A DNA stretch of 64,000 nucleotides from Panagrolaimus kolymaensis (Eukaryota > Nematoda > Chromadorea > Rhabditida > Panagrolaimidae), in assembly GCA_028622995.1 (NCBI GenBank), contig JAJQJQ010000046.1:1798001-1862000 (forward strand), given 5' to 3'. The notes beneath the pieces are model-generated. The model was not told where the DNA came from, did not search any database, and saw nothing but the letters and a program-made list of their open reading frames with translations. Made by a program: the position numbers and the translations under genes. Shown piece after piece: positions 1 through 9,489 of this stretch (its first letter is position 1; each line of letters begins with the position of its first letter).

Positions 1-169
1 ACTGCCTCTATTTTTGAGCTCAGCAAAAAAGCGCTTTTTGTTTTTTACAAAGTCGAAAAAATCGAATTTTGCCTTGGTCCTCCCTGTGGGTCCGAAAATT
101 TTCTAACGCAAAAACAACTTTGTAAAAACAAAAACGCGCTTTTTTGCTGAGCTCAAAAATAGAGGCAGT
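1..169. repeat. Fold-back (inverted-repeat) element, 53-nt arms
   Basis: Positions 1-53 and 117-169 are reverse complements over 53 nt, with only small shifts in the poly-A/T runs near the inner ends. The outer ends read ACTGCCTCTATTTTTGAGCT and its complement. The 63-nt centre is richer in GC than its surroundings and contains CCTTGGTCCTCCCTGTGGG. This looks like a short non-autonomous DNA element. The left end coincides with the window edge, so a target-site duplication cannot be read and the element could extend further left. Confidence 0.75.
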
Positions 170-484
170 TTTTCAAGTCTAATTGAAAAAAAAAAATATG
201 CGAGGCAATTCAAATCGGGACTTTTTCTTGGTTTATTAACAAAGATGTGATATACCATTGTTCCATTTTTGTTTAGAAAAGATGACGAAGGTTACTTTTT
301 TTTTCCTTTGAATTTTAGCTTTGAAGTTATCGATCGAATGGTTAAAACAAAATACACGTATTACAACAAATTCCAGTAGGGTTTTTAAAATTCTTTAATT
401 ATTGTTTCAAATTAATATTTCTTTTGCTCAAAAATATTACGGTTTTTACTCCGGCCCCTTGTGCAGTGGATTTGTTTGTTTTAG
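170..484. other. AT-rich intergenic DNA
   Basis: Homopolymer-rich sequence between the fold-back element and the duplicated block. I see no exon, RNA gene or repeat. Confidence 0.5.
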
Positions 485-1285
485 ACTTTGAAGGAGAGAT
501 GGTGACTCAGAGAATTGATGAAAAATCACCCAATTTCAAAAAATAGTTTTAAAATATAAAAAATTATTTGTCAAAGAAATAATACAGTTTTTTTACTTTT
601 TTATTTTTATATTTTCGTCGCATTTCTTCTTTTTCTCACAATTTTTTTTCTAAACAAAAAAGCATAAATGTTTTATAACAAAATGCTTACAACTTTCACA
701 TTCATTTTGTTTAAAAATAGTTTTATTCATTCATTAATTTTTGATAAATTTTTGGTTTCTTTGTTATTTTTTGGAATTAAAATGTTTATAAAAGCAAAGT
801 TTTCGCTTCTTTTCTTTCAACCAATCAGCTAAAAAAGCTTTTGACTAATTATCAGCTTTTTCAAAAACGAAATTTGTGGGAAAATTTTACAAAGTTAAAA
901 CAAAAACTCTATTTTTAGTTATCCATATCATCGTCAAAAATATGACTTTCTCCTTATTTGTGTTATCCTTTTAATAAGCTCATTTGCCGATGCCGAATGC
1001 AGTGAACAAATTAAAGTTAGTTGTGGCAGTGAATTTGGTAAACGATATAGCGAACTTTGCCATTTGGATTCTAACCAATTTCTTGCCAACGATAATCTAA
1101 TAAAAGAGTGTGAACATTATATTCCTAAAAACTGTTGTGGTGAAGGATGCAGGGATTGTGAAATAATGGAATGCTTTTGTCCTAATATTCTTTCAAATAC
1201 TACAACGACGACAACTACGACAACAACGACATGTAACCATTAATAATAAAAATATTTTTGCTTTATCCTTTCTTTTTTTGTATGC
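485..1285 (+). repeat. Duplicated block A (copy 1), paralogous to 9490-10320
   Basis: About 800 bp matches 9490-10320 in the same orientation. The block holds a promoter-like region, a coding segment and the start of the 3' flank. The non-coding 5' part differs from the other copy by many substitutions and small indels. The coding part differs by one substitution and one 10-nt deletion. Similarity stops shortly after the stop codon, in the run of T near 1275 versus 10315. A third, shorter match to the left end lies at about 13990-14100. Confidence 0.8.
942..1243 (+). pseudogene. Disrupted copy of the cysteine-rich secreted protein gene
   Basis: This is a copy of the intact gene at 9976-10287. 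Ten nucleotides just after the second codon are missing here. The ATG at 942 therefore runs out of frame and stops after ten codons. The rest of the frame, including all mature cysteines and the Thr-rich tail, is open to the same TAA. It differs from copy 2 by one base, near the end, giving Leu for Ile. No in-frame ATG replaces the lost start; reading upstream, a TAA is met before any ATG. An intron-type acceptor (TTTTTAG) lies about 24 nt before the ATG, so a 5' exon could in principle rescue the frame, but I found none. I read it as a recently disabled gene; a small assembly error is the main alternative. Confidence 0.7.
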
Positions 1286-1463
1286 TAAAATAACTAAATT
1301 ATGTTTTGAGTTAATAAAGCTTTTTAAGAATCTTCTCTTTTCTATTTTGATATAAAGCCACAAGTGCCTTAAATTCGGCACTTTTTTTTTGAATTCCTGA
1401 AATCAAAATTATCATAGAATTGTTTTTTTTTGTTACTAATATTTATTTTTGTAAATAAAATAA

Positions 1464-3110
1464 TTACAAAACAATAACAGAATGATGTCGAGTTTGTTGA
1501 ATGGTGTAAACTTTATGACTCGATGAATCACGAACTTGCTGGTTTGTTCGCTTCAAAAATTTTCTTAACAATCGAATTAATCGAAGCCTCAATGGTTTTA
1601 AAGTAATTAAAGTAAATAAAGCATTTATAAATGGCGGCCATGCAACCAAAATCATACACATCATAAAATCCGGGGTTGTTGTTTGCTTTGTAAAACTACA
1701 AAAATTTATTAAAATTGTTGGAAGAATTTAAAAAAATAATGGAGTTAAAGCCTGAAAATAAAATTTTCATAAATTATTTTTTATAAACTTTTGACTAACT
1801 TGAACAAATAAAACTTGATTTAAACTATGATGCATTTGAGCTGTTTTGGGACTGAATGAAATGGAATAAGTTTTGAGGAAAGAATTAATTTTAAAACCAA
1901 AATAAAAAATAACGATATAACTTAAAATTGTCATAAAAAATCCTGATGCATTAGCAATAATTATATCGGATAAAGACTGAAACAAAAAAGTTTCCCAAAA
2001 TTATGCATTTTAAACTTACATTTTGCCCCACAGTAAAAAACATTCTCTTTCTTGGATCATCCAAATCAAAAAACATTGATAAATGATTCATGGTTGCATC
2101 ACTAAAATCTGAATTCACTTGGGTTGTCAAATATGAAAGAATTATATGAATCATAGAAAATATAGTTGGAATTAAAAATAATGAAGCATAAATTTTATTT
2201 TTAATTAAAACATTTCTAAAAAAAATAACAAAGTTTTTTAAAGACAGGAAAAATTATTTTTCTTAAGACTCACTTGCATAATAAAAGATATCGATATACA
2301 AATTGAATAGGTACGACCTAAAAAATAAAAATTCGTTCTCAAAGTAAGTTTTTTCCTTGGAAAGAAAGTAAATTTACCGCTAAACTAAAAAAATGAAAAA
2401 ATAACCAAAGTAATAATAAACCATGATTTATTGGAAGTGGAGTGAATCGAAGCAATCCGCCTTCAGCTTGAAACCAAAATTGTACACCATTTATTATTAC
2501 CACTAACTAAAAATATGAATGATGAAAGTTCTTTTGAATTTAAAACAAAATTATTAATCAAAGTAATTTGTAAATTCTCAAATGTTTATAATTTTTTTTT
2601 GAAAAAAATAAGAATCAAAAATTCATTCCATTATTTTTTTTGTCTTTTTTTGAATTAATGCGTCCTCAAGAAAGAAGTTCCTCTTTTAACAAACATATAT
2701 CAGCTGCAGCTGTGGTTTGATGTTTGCATACATACCAAAAAAAATTGGGATTAGTTTCTAAGAAAAAAGGAATTAATTTTATATAAAAATTTTTTTCATC
2801 ATTTTTTCTTTTTTGGTATGGTAACAAAAAATATTTGACGCATGGAACTTACGGGCGCAACAGAACTAATAATAATTCCATTAATTATATCAAAAATTGC
2901 AAATTGAATTATCATTTTTTTATAGCGACGTAATTCTAAGACACTCGTATGAGAAACCAAATAAATTAATAAAATATTTGTATTTATTCCAAGAAAAACT
3001 GCGGAACCAAGAATGGAACTTCCAAGGATTCGAAAGGCCACCGCTAAAAAAAATTTTATTTTTCTAAATCAAGGAAAAAAATTTTCAGAAAACAACTTAC
3101 GACTAAGCAT
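1464..3110 (-). CDS. Nematode serpentine chemoreceptor (7TM GPCR, Str/Srd/Srh-like)
   Basis: Seven exons on the minus strand: 3110-3101, 3043-2853, 2506-2378, 2317-2274, 2215-2020, 1976-1800 and 1685-1464. Every intron is GT-AG, all phases agree, and the sum is 969 nt (322 residues), the usual size of nematode chemoreceptors. The first coding exon is only 10 nt (ATG, CTT, AGT, C). Hydrophobic segments are spread along the protein as expected for seven helices. TM1 has the G-x-N-T-N start, a YKKMIIQFAIFD stretch marks TM2, and FVYRYLLLCKN ends TM3 in the position of the receptor DRY-like motif. The last exon gives a Pro-rich TM7 (AWPPFINALFTLITLKP) and a basic tail. The final acceptor (ACAAAG) is weak, but it is the one that keeps phase and reconstructs the family-like LNQVLFVQQ junction. 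Its likely role is detection of small molecules in a sensory neuron membrane. I cannot decide between the Str, Srd, Srh and Sri groups. Confidence 0.85.
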
Positions 3111-3649
3111 TTTTAAAGCATTTTTTTATTTAACGAAAAAATAATTATTTCATAAATTTGTGAAATCTATTGTTTCATAAAAAAATTAATCATCAAATTT
3201 AAGCTCGAATAAATGCAAAAAAGTTCATAAAATCATTTTTACCAAACAACAGCGACTCTAAAACTAAATTTAAAGTTCGGCTTAAATTTTGATGCTGTTT
3301 TTTTAATAAAAAGTATTTTCTTTAAATTAATAAAGTGTAAGAAAACATTTTTATTTCATTTTTCTATAAGTTTTTTAAATGTGTGAAAATTTAAGAAGTC
3401 ACAAATTAATTTAATTCGTATTAACGAAATGTTATTTTTTAAATTAAATAAATTTATTATTCTAGTCTCATAGAACTTGAAATGAACTTTGTTGCTAATG
3501 AAGATGAAAAAATTCAGTATTCGAAAGTAAGTCAAAAAGCGTGAGTAAAATAAATTTTTTTTAAATATTTTAAAATTAAAAAATTGCATAAACACAAAAA
3601 TATACGATAATAATTTTTTGATTAATTTTGATTATCACAGGTTTTTCAA
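3111..3649. other. AT-rich intergenic DNA upstream of the chemoreceptor
   Basis: Promoter-side flank of the minus-strand chemoreceptor and very AT-rich. The open frames here have no splice sites or protein character that I can support. Confidence 0.4.
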
Positions 3650-3925
3650 GAAATTTAATACACTTACACAACTTTTTTTAAGCCTTTTTCTTATTAATAC
3701 GTTTGAAGGTTGTAATTTATTTAAGTAGCAAGAAAAGAAAAAAAAGGAGGAAGTTGTTTAATAAAAACTTTTTTAAATAAACACCTGCTAGTTTTTTTTA
3801 TTATTTTTTTTATTTCTATTTGTTAAAGAATTGAAACCATGGTTCCTTGTTTTTATTTTAGTATTAATTTCCAATAAAAAATATGAAGATAAAAAAGCGG
3901 AAGTAAGTAACATAAATATTTCTCT
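3650..3925 (+). repeat. Duplicated block B (copy 1), paralogous to about 10575-10850
   Basis: The sequence matches 10575-10850 in the same orientation, with many indels. Shared landmarks are ACACCTGCTA, CATGGTTCCTT, TTTTAGTATTAA and AAAAAAGCGGAAGTAAGT. In this copy, one frame from about 3831 reads a hydrophobic stretch (WFLVFILVLIS) and ends at a good donor, GAA|GTAAGT, near 3903. It looks like a signal-peptide exon, but it has no ATG start and no partner exon that I can identify. In the other copy the frame is broken, so this is probably gene debris. Confidence 0.55.
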
Positions 3926-4290
3926 TTCATATTTCACAAAAACAAAAAATGGTCTTAAAAATTGCAATCTACAATGTTCGGGTATCTATTTAATGGATGT
4001 CAAAATTCCTAAAACGAATGCTCACTTTTTACTTTACGTTTTCCCGCATTTTTTAGAATCCTGCTAAAATTCATTTCTAAAAAAATGAAAGTTTTTTAAG
4101 AAAGTATGTGATTATGACTTTATTCTGACTTCATTTTTTTTTTGCAATTATCCATAGACATTTATTTATTCGTACTTCCATTTTCACACTCTTCAATAAT
4201 TTTGCTATGTTACTACCGGCGCTTTTATTTTGAATTCATCATTTCTGTCTTTAAAAACTTTAATAATACACTTTTTATTTTTAGGCGAAA

Positions 4291-5184
4291 ATGGCTAACA
4301 CGATTACCTTCAATGAAGAAAATATGGAACGTCAATACTTTGCTCTTCCGTATCCTGTAACTCAACATATTTTATGGAATGCTAATGCTGAAGTTTTGTG
4401 GAAACTATACCAAACCTGCAAGCATTTTTACAAGAAGCGTCCATACTGTATTGTCGATAAAATTAAAATCCGCAGACGAGGACTAATTTCTATGAAGATT
4501 GATGGTGTCGTATTTAACATTGATAATGATGCAACTATGGAAATTATGGAAAACATTTGGATTGCAAAGAAGATTGAATGTTGGCGGTATGACGAAATTT
4601 TGATGAGAAAAATTATTCAATGTCATGCTGAAGAAATTATACTCCACCTTCCTTCACTTTCAATGAAAGATTTTATTACTTTAACGAAATCTGGTAGCGT
4701 AACTCATTGGAACTCGTCTTACACAAATATTATGGATGATGATGGAAATCTTCTTTCACTTGAAAAATTATTGTTCCATTTACCAAATACTCTTTGTATT
4801 AGGTATGATTTGTTTGTATCGTTTATTTAATAATCCAATTCATTTTTTAGCGCTAATGTTCATTATGTTATTCATCCAAATCCTGTCAACGTTGCTTCAC
4901 CTCCAAGAAAAAACAAAATCACATGGCTTTATCTTGATTGTGATTATCCTTTCAATGCTGATTTGTTCTTTGATCTTTTAAAAGTTAGTTTTTGTTACAT
5001 TTTTTTCTTAAAAGTGTCGATTTTTCAGAAAACACTTGCTCCCAAAGCCCGTGTCAATTTATGGTTAAATGATCAAATTTACGCAGAAAACTTTCAAGCA
5101 GAAATGGATGCAAAATTGAACTCTTGGATTCCGCAAAATGAAAAACCATCAATTGCTGTTCGATTTGATCCACTTATGGAATAA
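4291..5184 (+). CDS. F-box-like protein of a locally expanded nematode family
   Basis: Three exons: 4291-4802, 4851-4983 and 5029-5184, with GT-AG introns of 48 and 45 nt, coding 266 residues. The start is the first ATG, six nt after an acceptor-type TTTTTAG at 4284, a likely trans-splice site. Residues of about 16-55 carry the F-box-like pattern LPYPVTQHIL followed by LYQTCKHFY. The rest is a C-terminal domain shared with the genes at 6551-8570 and the pseudogene at 23254. It includes a NIWIAKKIE-type segment, a conserved Cys-His/Asp-Ala-Glu motif (IIQCHAEEI), a SLSMKDFITLTKS-type segment and a final ENFQAEMDAKLNSW helix. In other F-box proteins the N-terminal motif binds SKP1 and the C-terminal part selects substrates for ubiquitination; here this is inferred from family resemblance only. 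Polyadenylation signals (AATAAA) lie near 5282 and 5297. Confidence 0.82.
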
Positions 5185-5638
5185 CTTTGTTGGTTACTTT
5201 TATTTACTTTGTTCTTTCTTTTTTCTTTGTGATTTATTTATCTCTCTGTTTCCTTGTTTTATGCTTTTTTTTGTTTTGAAAAATAAATATTGAAAAATAA
5301 ATCATGGTTATTTTGGTGGTGAAAATTACTTGGGTATCACGATGCTTGATAAAGAAAAGTGATTGGTTGTTATTAAATAATTAATGACACCATTTGGACG
5401 ATCAAAAACTTCAAAAATAAAAACATCCATTTACTCACAACAATCTTGTTCACGTTCTAACTTTCTAAACATACGATCAACAACAGTAAAATTTAGCACC
5501 CATTTTATTTAGCCAAGCGGCCATCCCTATTTTTTTTAAAGCGGCATACTTTAATACACTTTTTTATTGATGCTTTAAAAAAACTTTTTTTTCTTGTTTG
5601 AATATTTTGACGGCTTTTTATTTTATTTTTTAATTTAA

Positions 5639-5829
5639 AGGGACATAGCTATTTCATGCCTTTTTTGAAATTTCGTTTGCGGGCACTGCAAGTTACACTT
5701 GGTAAGGCGCGTGTTTGAATTACCGTGTAAGACAGAAGTGACACGGTAATTCAAACACGCGCCGCCCCAACTGTTCCTATCAGCCCCAGTATCGAAATTT
5801 TTGAAAAGGCATGAAATAGCTATGTCCCT
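5639..5829. mobile_element. TTAA-flanked MITE with nested palindrome
   Basis: A 191-bp element bounded by TTAA at 5635-5638 and 5830-5833. The terminal inverted repeats start AGGGACATAGCTATTTCATG and match perfectly for 26 nt, then imperfectly to about 37. Inside lies a second, perfect inverted repeat of 23 nt (5706-5728 and 5741-5763) around a 12-nt loop. It begins GGCGCGTGTTTGAATTACCG and is far more GC-rich than its surroundings. A paralogous locus at 13345-13520 lacks the element and has a single TTAA at 13389-13392. The TTAA duplication is typical of piggyBac-type transposition. There is no coding capacity, so it is non-autonomous. Confidence 0.88.
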
Positions 5830-5833
5830 TTAA

Positions 5834-6550
5834 GTAATAAAAATTTTGCAAAAAATACATCGGTTTTTAGAGGATAAAAATCAAAATATTACTTTAATAT
5901 TTTTAAAAGTCAAAAAATATAAACTTTTTTAAAATCAAAATCGTAAAAATTTTCTATAGAATTAACAAGTTTTGTAACGGATACTCCGGCGGACCTCTCT
6001 TGGATATTTTAAAAAGTTTTTGATTCAAATATAACATCATAATAACAACGGAAATTTTTTTTTTATATTTTGAAAAACCATTGCCAAAAAACTCTCATAA
6101 AATATAAGAATATGTGATGGCAGAAAAGTAATAATAAATTTATTTACTTGTCAATTTTGCAAATCAAAGATTTTTAAAAAAGATTCTCTTTTCACTTATA
6201 ATTATTTTATAATTTGAAATGGACAAACGAGTGTTATTGGCTCCAAAAAAAAAATTAATTTCCTCTATGTGCAATTGATTTTTTCTATCGTCTTTTTCAT
6301 ACCACTTTTTTCCATAATACAATAGAGAGAGAAAAAAAAAGAATGCGTATGTTGTTGCATTGTCGATCATTAAAAAACAAAAAAAAACTTGCAAAGAAAG
6401 TTTTTTTGTTGTTGATTTTTTAAAACTGTGTTTTAGAATATTTTATTGATTTTTTTTTCATTTATTTTGTTTAGGAAAATTTGTTGGGAAAAAATCCAAA
6501 TGTGATAGCATAAAATAAGAAAAAGAATTTTTTTGAATTTAAACATAATA
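5834..6550. other. AT-rich intergenic DNA with segments copied at 13.4 and 14.1 kb
   Basis: The stretch 5850-5970 matches 13425-13530, and 6215-6325 matches 14110-14220; both are diverged. No gene is supported. The small minus-strand frame around 6164-6394 is low-complexity Phe/Lys/Asn and overlaps the duplicated non-coding segment, so I do not call it. Confidence 0.5.
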
Positions 6551-8570
6551 TTAATTGCAAGTAAATGAGGGCTTTTCATTTTGAGGTCTCCAAGTTTCTA
6601 TTTTGGCTTTCATTTCTCTTTTAAATTCGGGCAAAAATGTTTTATCAGTTAATCGGCAAAATTTTAAATATATATAAGATTTAGGAGCAAGGGTGTTCTG
6701 AAATAATTTAAATTTTAAAAAGTTCTAAATACAAAATAAAAATTCCATACTTTGATTAATTTCCAAAATGAATGAGCATCAATATTCGTCGATTCATAAA
6801 AAAATTCTAGATCGAGTTTTTCAATTATAAATTTTCTAGGAGGTAAAACTTTTGAAGTTGAATGCTGTTGGTATTGTTGTTGGCGAGAAATGCCTTGAAC
6901 CATTGCACTAAAATAAAATTTCATAAAACTAATAAGTCATAAATTTAAATCAAAATTTTCCTACCGAATACTTTTTGCATTTGGAAGAAATTCCAATAAT
7001 TCTTGAACTGAAATAAGTTTTCCATCCGCGCCCGAAATCTTTTGACAAGTAAAATCAAATTTTTTAATTGATTTTGTTAAAAATTTGTAGGCATTCAATG
7101 CTAATGGTGATGGTAGATGTTGACGTGGATCATATAAAAACGTTACATCTTCTGCATCACATCGAACAATTTTATTTAAAAATTCTTTAGGTTCATAATA
7201 ATTGAAATTAATTCGATTTGTAATCCAAATATTATCAAGCATTTTTAATAAATTACTATCCACATAATATAATTGTTTATTACCTTCGAATTTGATTAAT
7301 GTATCTTTACAATAATTTATATATTGCACGATCAAAAATGGATATTTTTGGTAAAAATATTTGCAAGTTTGATAAAATATTGCCATAATTTTACCATTGG
7401 AATTTTCGCAAATATAATTCATCATGGAATATGGCAAAGTAAAATATTGTTGTTTTCTAATATTTTGAACAGTGAATATGATAGAGTTTTTTCCTTTCAC
7501 GACTAAAAATAAATAAAGTTTAAGTTTATTAACAAAAGATTTTTATAGGGAGAAATAAAGAATAATAAAATGCTCTCTAAAAAAAGTTAGAATTTTTTCT
7601 TTTTGAAATTCCTTTTAATTTTATCAACATTTTTCTTTTCTTTGATAATTCTCTCCATTTATGATTATGTTGATGTGAAAAAAAATATAAATAAATAAGA
7701 CTTACACATTTTTGTGCGATTAATGTAACTATTATCGGATAATCTTAATTTATGCATTTTTAGAAAAGAATCTTCGACCATTTTATTATATTCTTTTGCG
7801 AATTTTTCATTATTTTTGTAATCATTGAAGTACATAGTTATTTCGGAATATGAGTCCAAATGATTCTAAAAATTAAATAATGAAAACTTGCGAAAAAAAT
7901 TAAAGCTGACCTTAACAAAATTGAAAAACTGCCCAACATCTAATTCTTCATCAATATTTGATAAATAAAAGGTTTTAATTTTTTGTTTCCATGGAATTTC
8001 ATTTAATTTAGTAATAGTTTCTGGAGTGACATGACACTTTTCGTAAAAATAAATATATGAAAGGTTTGGAATGAAAACTAAAATATCTTCCAATGGCATT
8101 TCAGATCCATCAGAATTTAAAACTGATTTCAACGAGATTTTTTCCACATTTTTTGATTTTGTTAAAATCTGGAATTTTTCAAATGAAATTTCTTTTCCAG
8201 GAATTGAAACTTCAGAAGCATCGCATCGAATAATTTTATCAATGAGTTCGTGACCACAATGTTTTAGGTTCATTGTTTTCGTGACCCAAATATTATCAAT
8301 TTTCGGAAGAAATGTTTCAAACTCATTTTTATCCATAAAATCCAAACATCCATCATATTCAATATTTTCGATTCGCCGCTTTGGACAACCAAAATCCAAA
8401 GAATCAACGATAAAATATGGAGCCTCGATGTAAAAATATTTACAGCTTCGATGGAATTTTTGCATAATTTTAGCATTGGCAAATTCAACCAAATATTCCA
8501 TAAATTTTTTAGAGAATGGAAACTTCTGGACTCGAAGATTCTTGCAATTGAACGCCATCTTTTCAATCAT
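6551..8570 (-). CDS. Two-module F-box-like protein (in-frame tandem fusion)
   Basis: Five exons on the minus strand: 8570-7911, 7865-7706, 7502-6965, 6907-6751 and 6697-6551. All introns are GT-AG and all phases agree. The total is 1662 nt (553 residues). Exons 1-2 code a complete F-box-like module of about 273 residues (FPFSKKFMEYL, FHRSCKYFY, then the shared C-terminal domain). Exons 3-5 code a second complete module (LPYSMMNYI, FYQTCKYFY, and an ending close to that of the 4291 gene). Exon 2 leaves one base and exon 3 needs one base, so the two modules join in frame over a 203-nt intron. Module 2 has no in-frame ATG upstream of its F-box, which favours the fusion over two genes. If the exon 2 donor is not used, module 1 alone ends at 7665. 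Module 1 has lost the intron that splits the domain in the other copies. The start ATG follows an acceptor-type TTTTTTTAG, as in the 4291 gene. The role, probably substrate selection for ubiquitination, is inferred. Confidence 0.72.
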
Positions 8571-8917
8571 TTTTGATGCTAAAAAAATAAGGGATTATTT
8601 AATTTGTGGCAAAAAAAATGCAGCGGTTGAATACAAAAAAGTTTATAATTAAATGAGAGCATTTTTGGTTATCAACAACGAACGCTTTTCGTTGACCTCG
8701 AAAAAAAATATGGACCCAATTCCTTTTTCTTTTCGACCTTTATTAATTGAACGATTATTGATTATTATTGCCTCTTTTCAAAAACAACTTTGGCAGGTCA
8801 TATTTTAATAATAAAGCACGAATGACCACCATCATGATTTAGGGTTTTTGCTTTTTTTACAACCCAACAACTTAAAATATTACAGAAGCATCCATCTGCT
8901 CGTTTTTATCTTTCAGG
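8571..8917. other. Upstream flank of the F-box-like gene
   Basis: An AT-rich divergent flank that probably includes the promoter of the minus-strand F-box-like gene. No further element is seen. Confidence 0.4.
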
Positions 8918-8985
8918 ATAATCATGTTGCAGCAGAAAACTTCCAAGCAGAAATGGATGCAAAATTGGACTCATGGATGCCTAAA
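8918..8985 (+). pseudogene. Exon fragment of an F-box-like gene
   Basis: About 68 nt match the last exon of the 4291 gene, coding AENFQAEMDAKLDSWMP, at high nucleotide identity. An acceptor-like CTTTCAG lies directly before it. No other exon of the family is found nearby on this strand, and the match stops at a small inverted repeat (GGAAGC...GCTTCC). It is debris of a lost copy. Confidence 0.7.
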
Positions 8986-9045
8986 AATTCTAGGAAGCGA
9001 AGCTTCCAGATTCCACACGAGACCCTGAGATACGATTTGAGGCAG

Positions 9046-9088
9046 GGCTTTTATCTTAGTTCGCGATTCGCGAACTAAGATAAAAGCC
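9046..9088. repeat. 43-bp perfect palindrome flanked by 8-bp direct repeats
   Basis: Two 21-nt arms around a single T are perfect reverse complements, starting GGCTTTTATCTTAGTTCGCG. Immediately on each side lies TGAGGCAG (9038-9045 and 9089-9096). This looks like an insertion with an 8-bp target-site duplication, the length made by hAT-type transposases, but 43 bp is very small for a MITE. It may be the collapsed ends of a larger element. Confidence 0.75.
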
Positions 9089-9096
9089 TGAGGCAG

Positions 9097-9489
9097 CGCA
9101 TATTTGAATTATCATTCGTGTTGTCGGAGTCACAACAATGTTGGGTATCAGGTGAAATCTAAAAATGAGGGTTGGATCCACCGGAGACGGATCCTGTGAG
9201 GTACATTGAGATTTGAAGTAAGATCCAAACCAAAAGAAAAAATGAATGAAAAAATTAGCGTAAAAATGTTCATTCATTTGTAAGAATGTTTGAGGAATGA
9301 ACTCTGATTTTTATTGAAGTGAAAATGAAGCAGTGATGAGTGGTTGCTTTATTTTGAGGATCCAAAAAGTAAGAAAAATCTAAAGATGAGGAAGGATCTA
9401 AAAAAAGAAGTTTTTGCAATCGATAGCTGAAATTCTGGGGATTATATGGAATTTTTTTCAGACTTTCCGAGGTCACGGTTGAGAAATGG
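9097..9489. other. Intergenic DNA, less AT-rich, with short repeated motifs
   Basis: GGATCC occurs several times, and TCTAAAAATGAGG/TCTAAAGATGAGG occurs as an imperfect direct repeat about 220 bp apart. The motif GCGCATATTTGAATTA at the left end faintly resembles the inner arm of the MITE at 5639. No gene is supported. Confidence 0.35.

Noticed and set aside
2640..2760. Extra chemoreceptor exon between exons 2 and 3
   Set aside because: The open frame there is short and hits a TGA, and exons 2 and 3 already join in phase 0 to a complete receptor.
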